64,000 bases of DNA from Patagioenas fasciata (taxonomy: Eukaryota; Chordata; Aves; Columbiformes; Columbidae), in the NCBI RefSeq assembly GCF_037038585.1, contig NC_092560.1:83614049-83678048 (forward strand), written 5' to 3'. Of this stretch, positions 37,728 through 50,700 are shown one piece after another. The translations under genes and the position numbers were made by a program. The notes under the pieces were generated by a model. That model ran no database searches. It saw only the letters and a list, made by a program, of their open reading frames with translations, and had not been told where the DNA came from. Each line of letters begins with the position of its first letter. The first letter of the stretch is position 1.

Positions 37728-38274
37728 GGTTGAACATGAGCCAGTGTGTGCCCAGGTGGCCAAGAGGCCACCAGCATCCTGGATTGTATTAGGAATAGTG
37801 AGGCCAGCAGGACTAGAGAAGTGATTGTGCCACTGTGCTGGGCACTGGTGAGGCCAAATCACAAATCCTGGGGGCAGTTTTGGGCCTCTCACGCCAAGAA
37901 AGGCCTCGAGGTGCTGGAGCGAGTGGAGAGAAGGGAACGGAGCTGGGGAAGGGGCTGGAGCACAAGTGTGATGGGAGCGGCTGAGGGACCTGGGGGGTTC
38001 AGCTGGAGAACAGGAGCTGAGGGGAGACAGGGACACAAAGAAACGGCCTCAAGTTGCGCCAGGGGAGGTTGAGGTTGGATGTGGGGAACAATTTGTTCCC
38101 ACAGGGGCTGTGGGGCATTGGAACAGGCTGCCCAGGGCAGTGCTGGAGTCACCATCCCTGGAGGGGTTGAAAATACACACAGATGAGGTTCTCAGGGACA
38201 TGGGGCAGTGCCAGGGGTGGGGTAACGGTTGGACTCAATGATCTTACAGATCCTTTCCAACACAAGTGATTCTA
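37728..38274 (+). mobile_element. CR1 LINE 3' fragment (about 550 bp)
   Basis: Plus-strand CR1 beginning in the end of ORF2 (gttgaacatgagccagtgtg, ggccaagaggccaccagcat), continuing through aacggcctcaagttgcgcca and ending acacaagtgattctaa. It is the reverse-oriented counterpart of the copies at 22339-22859 and 56242-57641 and matches them closely over about 500 bp. No complete CR1 protein frame remains. Confidence 0.95.
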
Positions 38275-40005
38275 AACCCAGAGTAACGTCACTAGCACCA
38301 AAAGACTCAAGGGACACCTCTGGGCTTCTCTCCTTTGCATACCCACCCAGGACTGCAGCAAACAACTCCTTCTATTTGCACCATCAGCTCCTCATTACTA
38401 CCTTCTCAGTACATTTTCCAACTAATTTTGCATCCAATTTTTAGCATTTTCACCTCTTCAGTGTTTCCTGTTTGTCTGATGAGAACATCATGTGCAACAG
38501 AGTCAAACCACTAAGTATTAAAGTCAAGAAACGTCAAAACCATTTTATAGATTCTTGACAAGGCGACCTGGCATATGTTGTGGTGTACAAAACTCATTAC
38601 AGATTGCACATTTTCTGTATTTTGATCAGATTTCCTCAACACAGAACTTGCTGCCTGTTAGTATTTCTGTAGGAAATACAAATCTGGACTATAGTTTAGG
38701 ATGGGAGAATCTTACACCCAGCATGAGGAGGATTCTGCTGAAGCACAGAGCGATTTCAGGGTGACCCAGAGCATAACATGAACCTCATGTGGACCTCTAG
38801 TGGCATCTGATGATGGAAATTATACTCATGCTTCCACTGTAGTGTGGGTGGAGACACTCCAAACGTATTTTGCTGTTTAATGACCACAAAAAGCACCGGT
38901 GGAGAGAATCAAGATGTAGCACAGCCCCTCTAGACAGGTTTGGGGTCCTGATCCTTCTGCCACCAAAAGCTGCAACATTTACCATTTACACTCATGATTT
39001 ATAAGCTTTGGGCCACCAAATTACATTGAGCACAGCAGTCTGAAACCCAACAGAGTCCCCTGATACATGGGAAGTTGGTGGATCCATCCTGCTCTGAATA
39101 ATCAGTCTTGGCTACAGAAAAAGCCCCAAAATCCTCTTTCTTACATCAAGCTGGGATGGAAGCTTATATAAGAATATAAGAGCAGGTCAAGAATAGGGAG
39201 ATCCTCCCTGTGAATACATCCTCCCAGCTTCCAGCAACATATATTTTACGAATTTATTCAGCAAAATCTTTAAATATATATATTTTTTCCCTGTATTTTT
39301 GACTCTTTTTGGAGCACATCCACATTTCAGACACTCACAACAACTTAACTCACGTGGCCATGAGGATGGAGCTCCCACCTCCATCACTGTAGAAAACCTG
39401 GGAGCCAAGAACTCGGTTCTTCTCAGTGCCAACATAATCCCAGACAAACACCCCCATGTGTACAGCAAAACTTACATGATTTGACACTTTTTCAGGGGAT
39501 AGGAAGACCGGTCACAACATTTTGGCTGTGGCACACAAGACCAAGACAAACTATGGGATGGCAGCGCTGCCGATGCCGTGTTTATCTGCAGGATGTGACA
39601 GGGTAGGAGTCAGCTGAATCTCATCTTTTATTGAGATCTGCAAGCCTGACAGCTCTCAGCATTTGCCAGCTGGTGACAGGTACATTTAAAAAAAAAAAAA
39701 CTCTTTTTTTGACATCTTCGCTTCTCTAACAAAGGAGCTATTTAAAAATTCAACATGCTCCCCTGGAAAGCTTTAAATAGTTTCTGAATGTAAGTGGCAT
39801 TATGCTGTAACCTAATATTAGATAGTTTTGGGGAGGAATTGTTTAAATTGTTGAGGAAAACCTACATTTAAGTGTTACAAAGGAAAGGACATGCTGCTAT
39901 CCGTAGGAAGCACAGGGCTGTCATGAAGGAGCTATGGCCAGCACTCATTTTCTTGGATCTGGACAAGTGACGAGAGAAGATGTCTATCTCAGTCAGGAAT
40001 GAAAG

Positions 40006-40342
40006 AGAAGTGGAGAAGAGGAGAAGAGAAGAGGAGAAGAAGAAAATAGGAGAAGAAGAAAATAGGAGAAGAAGAAAATAGGAGAAGGAGGAGAAGGAGA
40101 AGAAGGAGAAGGAGAAGGAGAAGGAGAAGGAGAAGGAGAAGGAGAAGGAGAAGGAGAAGGAGAAGGAGAAGGAGAAGGAGAAGGAGAAGGAGAAGGAGAA
40201 GGAGAAGGAGAAGGAGAAGGAGAAGGAGATAAGATGACAAGAAGAGGAAAGGAAGAAGAGAAGAAGGGAAGAAGAAAGGAAGCAGAAAAGAAGAAGAGAT
40301 GAAAAAGAGGAGAAGAGAATAAGAAGAAAAAAGAGAAAGAAG
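40006..40342 (+). repeat. Homopurine tract with pure (GGAGAA)20 core
   Basis: About 340 bp almost entirely A and G on the plus strand. The core from 40105 to 40224 is twenty perfect copies of ggagaa, flanked by degenerate gaagaa and gaaaatagg repeats. On the minus (DYM-sense) strand it is homopyrimidine and lies about 1 kb downstream of exon A. The minus frames read as poly-Leu and poly-Ser/Pro and are compositional. Confidence 0.97.
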
Positions 40343-41329
40343 ACAATCAGGACTTATCTTCACTGCCCATACCATCTCTTTACACATATTGAAGACATCT
40401 TGTCCTAATCATCCGGGCAGTACAACACTGTATTCTGTAGCTGCCAAAAATTCGGAGAGTTTTGAGCTCCGAATCCTCTGCTCTCCAAGCTCTTGCTTGA
40501 CCAGAAAACACGAAGTGAGAACAGAAGAGGAAGAGGGAGGTACAGAGCAGGATTTCAGTTCGACATTTAAAATTCCTTTACGGATCATCAGAAATCTGTC
40601 AATCTTCAGTCATATTTTAAAATGAAAGCACCTCAGCATTGCTCAGCTCTGCAAATACTGACTTGACAAAAGAGAAATATTTATTGCGCTTAAAAATCTG
40701 TTGTTTTCTATCAGAAGTTATTACTCGGGTTCTCAATACAAATACTAAAGCCACCATCAGCTGCAGCAGTAATTAATTAACCACTGTTTTCCAGAGTCAT
40801 ACTCCATGGAGGGTCACAGTGCTAGCAGCTTCTGATCCGCAGCTATTTTTGGTTTTAATTCTAAAATGTTTACTTACCCTAAAGAGATTGATGTGGAGAG
40901 ACACTTTTTAGGTGAGACCAACACACAGATAAAGGCAGCTGAACGTCTGCTCTTAAAAAACATCCCCTATATTCATTAATAAACTAGTGAGGGGATTAAG
41001 AAAAAGATTGGCTGATGATGGGAACGTGTTTTGTCTTCCATGAAAGGCTTTTAACAAGGGGTAGTTAAGAGAAGCTGGTGGTGTCCTTCCCTGGGGGAGT
41101 GAAAGATGTGTCACAGGTTGGGAATTCCTTACCAGACACATCCCAAACTCTCCCAAATTAAAGATGTTGCCCAGAAAAAAGTCAGTGGAAGCCTAGGAAA
41201 TAGGGGAGAGAACCTCCAACATTTCAGAAGTAACTTGATAGAGACAATGAATACTTTCCACCTCTCAAAAGGATAAAAAAAAGATCCAACAACCAAGTGT
41301 AAGCACCCGTTCGACAACGCATCACTCAC

Positions 41330-41512
41330 CAGGTCTATGTTTTGCATGATGTCCTGGAAGGAAGGGTGAGTTCGAAACTGCTCAAACAGATCCCGCTTGT
41401 AAAGCAGCGCGTACACCAGGTTGGGGTTGTGGTGAAGAGAATTGGTCAGGCAGGAGTTGATGATCTCCAGCATCATGCGGATCACTTCCTCGATCACGTT
41501 CAGGTCTTGTGC
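41330..41512 (-). CDS. DYM: DYM (dymeclin) internal coding exon A, 61 codons
   Basis: The minus strand encodes 61 residues, from [14 protein letters not shown] to [10 protein letters not shown], which I recognise as the conserved C-terminal part of dymeclin. The exon is phase 0 at both ends. On the minus strand the acceptor is a long T-rich tract ending in ttaaag before GCA, with a possible branch point (gctgac) about 30 nt upstream. The donor is CTG followed by gtgagt. Reading through the donor gives VSDALSNG and then a stop, which is intron, so the exon must end at 41330. Dymeclin is a peripheral membrane protein that cycles between cytosol and Golgi and is needed for Golgi organisation and secretory traffic; human loss-of-function causes Dyggve-Melchior-Clausen dysplasia (established knowledge). 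The family assignment rests on recognised sequence, not on a database search. Earlier exons must lie beyond 64000 or be too short or diverged for me to see. Confidence 0.95.
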
Positions 41513-42024
41513 CTTTAAAAAAAAAAGGAAAAAAAGGTCAGCATGCCCTTTTCCATCATAAAATAGATGAGGTAATAAAGGCAGAGCACAGGTAATTATT
41601 ACTAATGGAGCTATTAGCTGGTTAATGTCTCAACAGTGAGCAAATCTGGCGTGCCTGTATCTGGAAAGAGATCTGTTTTTTCCTGTAATAACCCAAATTT
41701 TAACCGAACCGCTCTAGTCTTCAGCCTCAGAGCTCGATTCTCTCAACAGGAGTCATCTTCTTACGCCAACAAGAATTCAAATACTGTCATCAGCCAAATT
41801 CACTACGGGTTAAGTGAACTTAATCTTTTCAAACCTTCCTATGGTAAGTAAAAGCATTTGAGCATATACTTAATTGAATACATTTTCTGTTGAGTCCCTG
41901 CTTGGGGAGGAGGGACAGGGTGGAGAAAAAAAAAAGACAATAAAAAGTGGCTGGTGAAAGAGAAAAGCAAAGACGGGAGAAGGAAAACTGACTGGATCAA
42001 AAGCCATCGCACCCTCAACATCTG

Positions 42025-42092
42025 ACAGGGGTGGGTTAACGGTTGGACTGGATCATCTTGAGGGTCTTTTCCAATCAAGATGATTCTGTGAT
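42025..42092 (+). mobile_element. CR1 LINE 3' end, short fragment
   Basis: Plus-strand CR1 end of about 70 bp: aacggttggactggatcatc, then ttttccaatcaagatgattc and a terminal tgtgatt. Very short 5' truncation. Confidence 0.88.
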
Positions 42093-45076
42093 TATCCACA
42101 CCGCTTGTCTTCTGCATGTACAAAGGAGATTTAAGCGACGAAATCCTTTGGAAATTCTTGTTTGAAGACCAGTATTTGGTGTGCACACTCCAATGAAATT
42201 TTCTTCTTTAGAACAGTGTCTGACTGCAGAGGTTACGGATTATTTTTCAAACATGAGGATTTCCTCCTCTTTTAATAACTTTGTCTCAACCGCATGAATT
42301 ACCATTGCAGTGCAGCGAACGATGGCAGAAATGATGGCACACCGTACCATCTCTGGTGGAACAATCTGAATCCCAAAATGTCCAGTAATAGGAAGATCAA
42401 TGCAGAAGGAAGGCAATTTAACGATAGATGGGAAAGCGAATACATGTTTGTGTTTCAAGGAGAAAAAACAGGATGTTTTTTCTGTTATGAGACAGTGTCA
42501 GTGATAAAGGCGCAAAACACACATAACTGAGGGGCAAACACAATCCTAAAATTACATTCGGCCCTTTGAAGGCAACCGCGATGCTGATGTGGCTCCCCGT
42601 GAGAATGAGTTTGACACCCCTGACTGAATCTGTCAATGGGATCACTTTCTATAGAAGAAACAATCTTCACATTCAAAACAGAGATGGTTCCTCTGTCTGT
42701 AGCTGTGTGCTATGAAATAACATCCCACTGAGAGGCTGTGAAATATGTATAATGCACAATACTAGACAAAACCTAAAATAATGGCTTCAGCTGGAATTTG
42801 AAGAAAAATCCAGACCTGGCTGATTTATCTGGAGTGGTATGTGCTTATGAAGCTGGATTTAATCCAGAATATGGTATATGATGGTGGCTTTGGCATCATT
42901 CTCTCCCCAGAGCAGCAAGATGACCTAGTGGCTGAGACACTATCCTTAAATACAGAATACTTTACTTTTGCAGCAAGATTGTGATTCAGGATCAAGCAAA
43001 GTCTATATAATTACCAGAAAGGTAACAAGCCACACAATTTCTCTTCAAAAATTAAATTATTTTTAATAAAATATGTTCATTCAGGCATACAGAAAGCATT
43101 GCTAACCATATTCAAACATGCTATTTTCAAGAAAACACAGACTCTGCTATTGGTCAAACAATTAAAAGTTACCAGAGGTTATTGCTCAGTAATTAAAGTT
43201 TTTAGAAGCTGAGGGACAGAACTGTTTTCAGCTATGATGTTCCAGGTGAAGAATCTGGGATGCAAATAAAAAAATACAGGAGCTGCAGTAAAGATTTTTA
43301 CCCATAACTAACTACATATATGTATATATAGATATAAAAGTTATTTATAAGAATGAGCTTCTTAAAAGACTGGGACTAAATACCAGCCCTGCATATATGT
43401 TATCTGGAGAGCTGTATGCTCCTATAATTAGCGATTAAAGCATTTGTAAGGGCTTAAAACTTTGCAAAACAGGAAAAAACAAGCAGAAAGCCAAGGACGG
43501 CGTCAGATGAGACAATGGAGAAACGTCGTAAGAGCCGATAAAACGCTGCGGTGCTTTTGCCACCCCAGTATCTCCACATTCACAAGCGGTGTTACCACAG
43601 ATAGAAATTAGGCTACAAAAACATTTTGAAGTGGAAGAGAAGTTATCACCTCCTGTATTAACTTTTAGACCAGCTGAACCCTGCTGAAATGCAGAAAACG
43701 TATGGTCAAGACATGGTCTACCACATCAATCTTGTAGGACTACTCATTTTTTTTTTACTGAATTGGCTGTTATACAAAATGAAAAGCCAGATATTAATTT
43801 TGGGGGGAACAGATAGGCCAGTTTCAATCTATCAAACGTACATTTAAATGAGAGGGGAGTTAAAAGTTAACAGTGTTTTCTTATTGTTTACAACTGCCAA
43901 ATTCAACATGGGACTAAAATATAAAATTATTACAGTATTCCTTTACAAAACAGGGCTCAGCTGCCTCTGTTGACACTGATAAGAATCAGTCCTCCCTCCA
44001 CATATTTTTGTTTGTTTATGTACACAAAAAAAATTATACTCATCATTAAAAGAAATGTGTCAGTTAAAGCTCTGTACCAGCTTTCTGAGACTGAAATCTT
44101 GCCTGCAAAAGGGCTGGTAACCACCTCATGGTTCCTTCGCAGGATAGGAATTAAATGTGGTGCTTTTTTGCAAAAAAAAATCATTTTTAAGGCAAAAACG
44201 CAGATGTTTGGTCATGTTGTGGTTGCACAAGGGACAAACCAAGCAGCGGCAGCTACAAGCGATGCAGGTACAATTCTGGTTAGCACGAGTCTGTTTTGTT
44301 GTTGCTAAAGGAAAAAGGAAAAAACAAGCGATAACGCCAGAGAAAAGAGAATGAAAACACGCCGAGCACAGGAATGAGAACATCATCTGGGAAAAAATAG
44401 TCCGAGTTCGATAAACACTCACAAGGAAGACACAAATGTGCAAAGCCAAAGAAAACCGTGGGCAGAGCTGCATGTTCTCAGCTCTCAGCATCCTGCGATC
44501 TTGTTGCTTTCCTTGCTGCGATGTAATTAATAATTAGCGTGACATCCTCTTGGGCAAAGGTCTCCAGATAATTCAATATTTAAATAGCGCTGAACGACAT
44601 TGATGTGTAAAAAGAATTGAAAAGTGTATGGTTTATAGAATATCAGTCAAGCAGTCTAAACGTCAAAACCCAGTTTAATATATGGTACCTGTCTTCTAGT
44701 TTCTACACCGGAACATTCTGAGTGCTTATCCTGTTCATTTAATTTTACATTAAATTAATTTTATTTTTATTAATTTTTAATTTTAGTTTTTAGAGAACTG
44801 GTTGAAAGAATGCAAATCTCCAGCTTCTAAATCCCACTAATTCCTAGGAGATAAAGGAAAACATGTCCATGTGTCACTCAGGTTAACTTTGCTCAATCAT
44901 ACCTCATAACTCGTACTGCCTAATAAAAACCACGACAAAATTACTCCGGTTTTTGCTTTCTTTCCTCCTATGCTAGTTTATATGGAAAATAAGTCATTTG
45001 AAATCAGAATTTCGGTCACTTGTGATGTTATAAAGAGATACTTCTATGCAAGAGTTGGCTCTTGGACCCAGGTACA

Positions 45077-45230
45077 GGCTTTTAAGCAGGGCCTGTTGCG
45101 ACAGGACAAGAGGTGATGGTTTGAGATGAAGAGGGGAGATTCAGACATTTCGCTCACGGCAGTGGTTGGACTGGATGAGCTTCCAAGGTCCCTTCCAACC
45201 CAAACCATTCGATGATTCTATTCCATGATT
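45077..45230 (+). mobile_element. CR1 LINE 3' fragment with internal deletion
   Basis: Plus-strand CR1: gcagggcctgttgcgacagg, then gatggtttgagatgaagagg, then a jump to ggttggactggatgagcttc, cttccaacccaaaccattc and the attct-like end. About 150 bp that other copies carry between these blocks is missing, so it is internally deleted as well as truncated. Confidence 0.88.
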
Positions 45231-47678
45231 CCAAAAAACACTACTGCACAAACTTCAGTCTCGTATGGAGTCCACACAATGTGTTATGATTAAACATTTA
45301 TTTATTGCAAGCTAGAATTCACTTAAATGCAATATTTTTTTTCCCCCTTTTTACCTGAATGTATAGTAATCTGCAATCCAAAGCAACAAATAATTCTACA
45401 TCTAACCAGATCCACTTTGCAACCTTTTAAAAATCAGAGACCTAACAGCGCACCTTTTCCTTTGTGGGATCCATAGAATGGTGCTATGCAGTATACAACA
45501 ATATATAGATATTCAGGATGTTACTGCCTAGTAAAAAATCCCCACTTCTCACTGCAGCAATTTTCAAGGAAACTGATACTTTTGGCTAAAAAAAACACTG
45601 GAGACTTCTACATGTTGAAATGGTACGATGCTGAATGCTATCGAAAAGGCAGTTATATATCTATATATCTAAGGTTACTGCAATCTGAGCAGGAAGAAGG
45701 TTATCTGGCTGAAAAAACAAAACCCAAGCAGGGATGGGTAATGCAATATGCTATCGCCATACAATGTATATAGGGTAAAAAAGAAAAAAAAAAAATAAAT
45801 CAAAAAAGGTGCACTATAGTGAAGTCTTAATCCAAGAAACCTGATGAAATAAAGTGGAAGTGCCACTTATAATAGCAGAAGAAATATATGATGGAAATAC
45901 AGGCTGACAAACCCCGCAATTTTGAACTTACTGCTTATGACAATGAATGGCTTTTAGCAGGTGGTATCTCGCAGCTGGTAACAGGAAGCCTTGAAATTTG
46001 AATTCTCTAAAGTGTAGATTTATTTACATTGAAGCTTGGTGGCTTTAGGTCACAATTACCAACACCGAAAGCCCTCTCCTGTGGAGCAAGGGTGCACATG
46101 GTATGGAAAAGCTGTAGTGAAGCTACTTAGAGGAGCTTTATCTTGAGATATTTTAATGTTTCCCTTCCTAACAACTCCACAATTCAAAGCAGCAAAACCA
46201 CCTCTGAATTTCCACTTCCCCAGCTGTTCCTGACTGTCCCCTCAAGGCCATTTTGTCCCATTGAAAGTCAGCTGGGGTGAAGGAAGAGCCGCAGGATGAT
46301 GCGGTGGGTCCGGCATTTGGCGTAGCAGGCAGGAGCGCGTCATGGTCGTGTTGCTGGTAACGAGATGGGGACCACTCATCCTCAGAGCCTCACCCCTGCC
46401 GTGAGCGAGGGAATGAACCAAAGAAAGATGAGGATGAAGGTGGTACAGGCAACCTTAATAATGGCTTTTCTTTATTATGAGCCCTTAATCCATGACGCCT
46501 CATTCATGTGATATATTTTCAGTGAGATTTCCTCTCAAAAAAACATAATCTGCAAACATATAAACCTGTAATCATAAACAACTACTTCCTTCATGATGCA
46601 CATATGACTTGAAAGGCAATTTTGTCATCGACAGAAAACAAAGGATACATGTACCATGTACTTAACACTCATACAAAAAGACTCAGAATGCTGAATTAAC
46701 CCCAAACAGCTCTGGCCGTCCTGGATTTTACCAGGGAAAAAAACACAGAGGAAAAATTTGACAAACTACTCCAGATCCATCAGCTACATCCACAAAAAGT
46801 CTAGATGAACAGACAGCTTCAGTTCATTTTCCACATTTTTTTCAGCTAGCTTTACAGATGTTATGGAGTACTTCAAATAATTATATTTTTGGATATTCAG
46901 TGGTTAGCTCTTTCATGCTTGCCCGTAACGCAACTATTATAAACTCCAGGGTGATGCACTCTATAGAACAGACGAGTTGACACTCAGGGAATTTCACCTT
47001 GATAACATCATTTAACAGCATCCACAGTTCTAACGATGTAAACTTCCCTTTCCTCTTCACAGGGCAATTTCTACAGTTAAATAGTTTCAAATAATTTACT
47101 TTATTTTTAGTTACTTTAAGAGAAGCATACACATCTTGTTTGTATTAGCTTTGGGGAGCTTCCAAGAGAGCTGTCTGAATTTCCTGCATTTTCAGCAGAA
47201 AATAAAACCTTCAACAAAATAAACTTGTTCTGTCAAACGACTGGAAGAGCAGAGGGGAAAGAAGGAAGCGCCCAAGAAAGCTGCTCTGACATTTAATGCG
47301 CAAATGAACTTCAAAGCCAAGCTTTTGGTGACAGAAATCTTACTTTATCTATTTTACTGGCACAACACCTTGGCCGTTGTATGTTAAACCCAGATAACTT
47401 TCAGTCATAATGTTGAACTGTGGGAAAATAGGTATTAAGGAAAAAAATTGCAGGGTTTGCTCCGAATATAACCTCAACACCGTCATCTCTTCTTCTACCC
47501 ATGCACTTTAAAATTCCAACCTAAACCAATCTTATGTTGAAATACTTTAACTTATCCTCTATCTTCCTACAAAGTCATGTTCCCAAATAAACGAAAAATT
47601 TCTAGATATTTACCTAAATTCCCACAGTGCTTTACTGATTCTTGGTGATGCTTCGTTCCATAGCCCTGTGCCCATTTT

Positions 47679-47740
47679 ATAGAATTGTTTTCATTGGAAA
47701 AGACGTTTAAGATTGAGTCCAACCATTAACCCAACATCCA
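47679..47740 (-). mobile_element. CR1 LINE 3' end, short fragment
   Basis: Minus-strand CR1 end of about 60 bp, seen as tatagaattgttttcattgg, aaaagacgtttaagattgag and aaccattaacccaacatcc. Confidence 0.8.
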
Positions 47741-50700
47741 AAGGGATGAAGAGGTACTTAAGTGCAGGAGAGATGTAGAATTTGGTACTTTGTTGAGACC
47801 GGGATTCAGTATCACGACTGAAGAAGGTGTTTAGTTTCACAAACCAGGATTTAGACAATCCTCGTCTTTGGCATTTAATCCCAAACTCCATTCTTGGGAA
47901 CCTCCCATCTAATTCAAATGTTGAATTCCACCCTGGAATGCAAAGGGGTGACAAATCTCCTAAGATGGTAAAATGACAAATCAAATCAAATCAAATTATT
48001 TTCAGCCCAAATAGCTTCATAAAAAGTAAATTATTATGGAAGGCATCTACTCAAGGTCAAACTTCAGAGGCTGATCTAAGCCCACCAAAAAGCTCCAGAA
48101 TAAGGGGATCCACCACAACGCCCAAAATACCCGGCAGTCACCAGCTGGGGACCCTGTCCGTGCACGAACAAAGTATTTCCAAACCATGTCCAACCACAAC
48201 AACAAAACTCTGTATTTAGGAGAACTCAACCAAATAATTTTCTAAGGTCCCACAAAACCTGGGAAGCACCTGCTGCTGCAAAAATGACAATGTTCCTACT
48301 AAGGAAATTTAAAACTGGGAATCTGTATTTTTCTCAAATCGTGTGTGGAAAAAAAATGAAATTTTCCTGCTGTTGAAACAAAATGGAGAATTTCCCATCT
48401 TTCCTTGAAATCGAGCAGTATTCCCCAGAGGGATAGGAAGGTTTTGTTTGGTTCGCCTGGTAGGACAGGAAAGAACAAGTTCCATATGCAACCCAGCTCC
48501 ACCATACAAAGGTAAATAGATTATCATGATCCAGGCTAATTAACAGAACCTGACTACCTTGAGCAGAGTTTAACGACTTTAAAGATGTCACTCAAGTAAA
48601 AAAGTTTCTGATTCCAGCTCAGCTGTAAAATATCACTAGGAAAACTATTCAGAGACATTATGCAGTTATTACCACTACGTGAACTGAAACTTCGACACTA
48701 CCTAATTAGTTTTTATTTTAATTGCATGGCAGGTCTTATATAACCCTCACATAAAGTTTCATAGTTTTGCATTTAATATATAAATGTTATTTAAAGAAAT
48801 CTCTTGACCTTAAAGACAACTCCTGATGAACCTCTCTAAAGCAATTGGTCCTCTAAAAACGAACGAGTGTAATAATTTTTCAGGAGGGTACAGTCGCTAA
48901 CATACACATCAATGTTTGTGTTTTACTACGTACTTAAGTCCAGCTTTAAGAACTTTACAATATCTTTAATGCGTTCTTGGAATGGATTCTTGTCCTTTTT
49001 ATCCTACATGATATTTAACTGAAGTACAGAAGCTCCTGCTTCTATCATGAAGAATAAGATGGAAAAACATGACATTTTGCAAAAAGACCAATTAGCAATT
49101 TAAACCAAACAGTTTTCTTCACATTTTCCCTTCACACCTCCCAAACTTGCCTCCAGACAGTCCACCAGTTACAGGAATGTAATTTACCCACCAGCTCCTG
49201 ACAGACCCACCATCATCTCTGACTATACTATCAACTATTTTCTTCATGCCTGGTATTATATTTGGCAGTAACAACTATGGCGCTCATTGCAAAATATATA
49301 TATACATACACACACATCTAAGGGCATATTTCCAATGAACCAACCGCTGTCATTCAAGAAAATCACTCAGTGCTATGGATTTTGTGGATCTATTTTCAGT
49401 GTTTAAGCAATTTTAATTGAGAAAGTTTCAAAACTAACTGAATAAATCTCAACCCTCACTAAAGCCGGCAACTAGAAGCCGAAATCACAAGTTCTCCACT
49501 GGTTCCTCACCGATTCCATCCAGTGGTTCGGCATCTTTGCCGTGACATTTCCAAACTGTCATTGCCTTGGAACCATGACAGGTTTCCTCCACTGAAAGCA
49601 CCACTCTGAATAATTTTCACCCTATTTTAAAAGGAAAAAACATCACAACCAAGACTGTGGAATCCAAGTCCTCGATAACTGAAACTGATTGCATCAAGTT
49701 TCCGTAATTTCCGTACAATCCAAACAGAAGATCTTGTGGTCCTGATGACGCCCAGGAAAAAAGTCAGTGCTGCTCTCCACATGCTCAGCAGCCAAAAAAT
49801 GTTCTATATTCTTGCCCTGAGGGTGAAAATTGCTCTTGAAATTTTTGTGGGAGGCATAAGAAAGTCCAAAGGAGTCAGGAGAGCAGGTATTTCCGTCATT
49901 ACAATTCGGGAACATCAAGAAGGCAAATATGAGATTCCTCCTTTGCTCAAATAAGAAAAATCTCCGCAAAGGTAAAGTGAGTGAAGATATTAATAGAAAA
50001 ATCACCAAACAAGAAAATTCTCTGCAAAAGTCAACTGAGATCAGTAGAAAAGAGAAAATCACCACAAAATAGAAAAAAACACCAACCCTGTAGACTGCCT
50101 TCTGATAATATAAGTCACGTTTAAAATTAATAATAATAAAAAGGTTGATTTAACCCACTGGTGTTCATACAGAACAGAAGGTGACAATGTGCACACAGAA
50201 AAATTTTTATGATGGTGCACTATTCCTTTAATGTTTTAGCTCCTTAAAGTCTATAAATATATAAATGTCGGGTCCCAAATAATCAACACTTGACTATGGT
50301 CCAGGATCCCCAAACTGTTGTGAGCAAGAATATGCTGCTTTACAGTCATCAATTTACCCCAGGGCTGAAGAGAAATCATGAAGAGCACTTTCATTTCTTC
50401 CAATATATTCAGATACAGTAGAGTTAGAAAAGGAATTCAGAAATACAACCCTTGTCATGCAGACTACACTGATTCTTTCACTGGTGTTAAATATTTTGAA
50501 AATTAAAGCGATAGAAAAAAATGATGTGAGAAACCTATCATATTAAAAAGAAAAAAATTCATTATTGATCTTTGAAGTGGTCTAAAGAATCTATAGGTAA
50601 GCATTTTTAAAATGTAAAAGTATAAAAAAAAATGTATTTATTTATTTTTCTCTTACCACCTCTTCAAAGCTAGTCACTGCCAGGAGTAGAAATATCACTT

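Larger units (their letters stand above)
31722..41329 (-). other. DYM intron between exons A and B (about 9.6 kb)
   Basis: The intron runs from the gtgagt donor after exon A to the cattccag acceptor before exon B. It contains a 36-bp minisatellite at 32.8-33.0 kb, an A/T-rich low-complexity stretch near 34.47 kb, one CR1 of about 550 bp at 37.7-38.3 kb and a homopurine tract at 40.0-40.3 kb. The remaining sequence (33.1-37.7 and 38.3-40.0 kb) is anonymous AT-rich DNA with no supported gene. Confidence 0.9.

Noticed and set aside
37671-38155. Recurrent proline-rich frames (with SCSPAEPPRSLSRSHHTC) at 22.5, 37.9, 56.5 and 61.8 kb
   Set aside because: The same frame appears in every CR1 copy of this subfamily on the strand opposite to CR1 coding. 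It is a by-product of the repeat, not a gene family.
39989-40387. Poly-Leu and Ser-Pro repeat proteins on the minus strand
   Set aside because: Pure translation of the (GGAGAA)n complement; compositional.
46881-47132. 83-codon minus open frame with a plausible helical composition
   Set aside because: No family recognised and no flanking splice signals I trust; consistent with chance in AT-rich intron.
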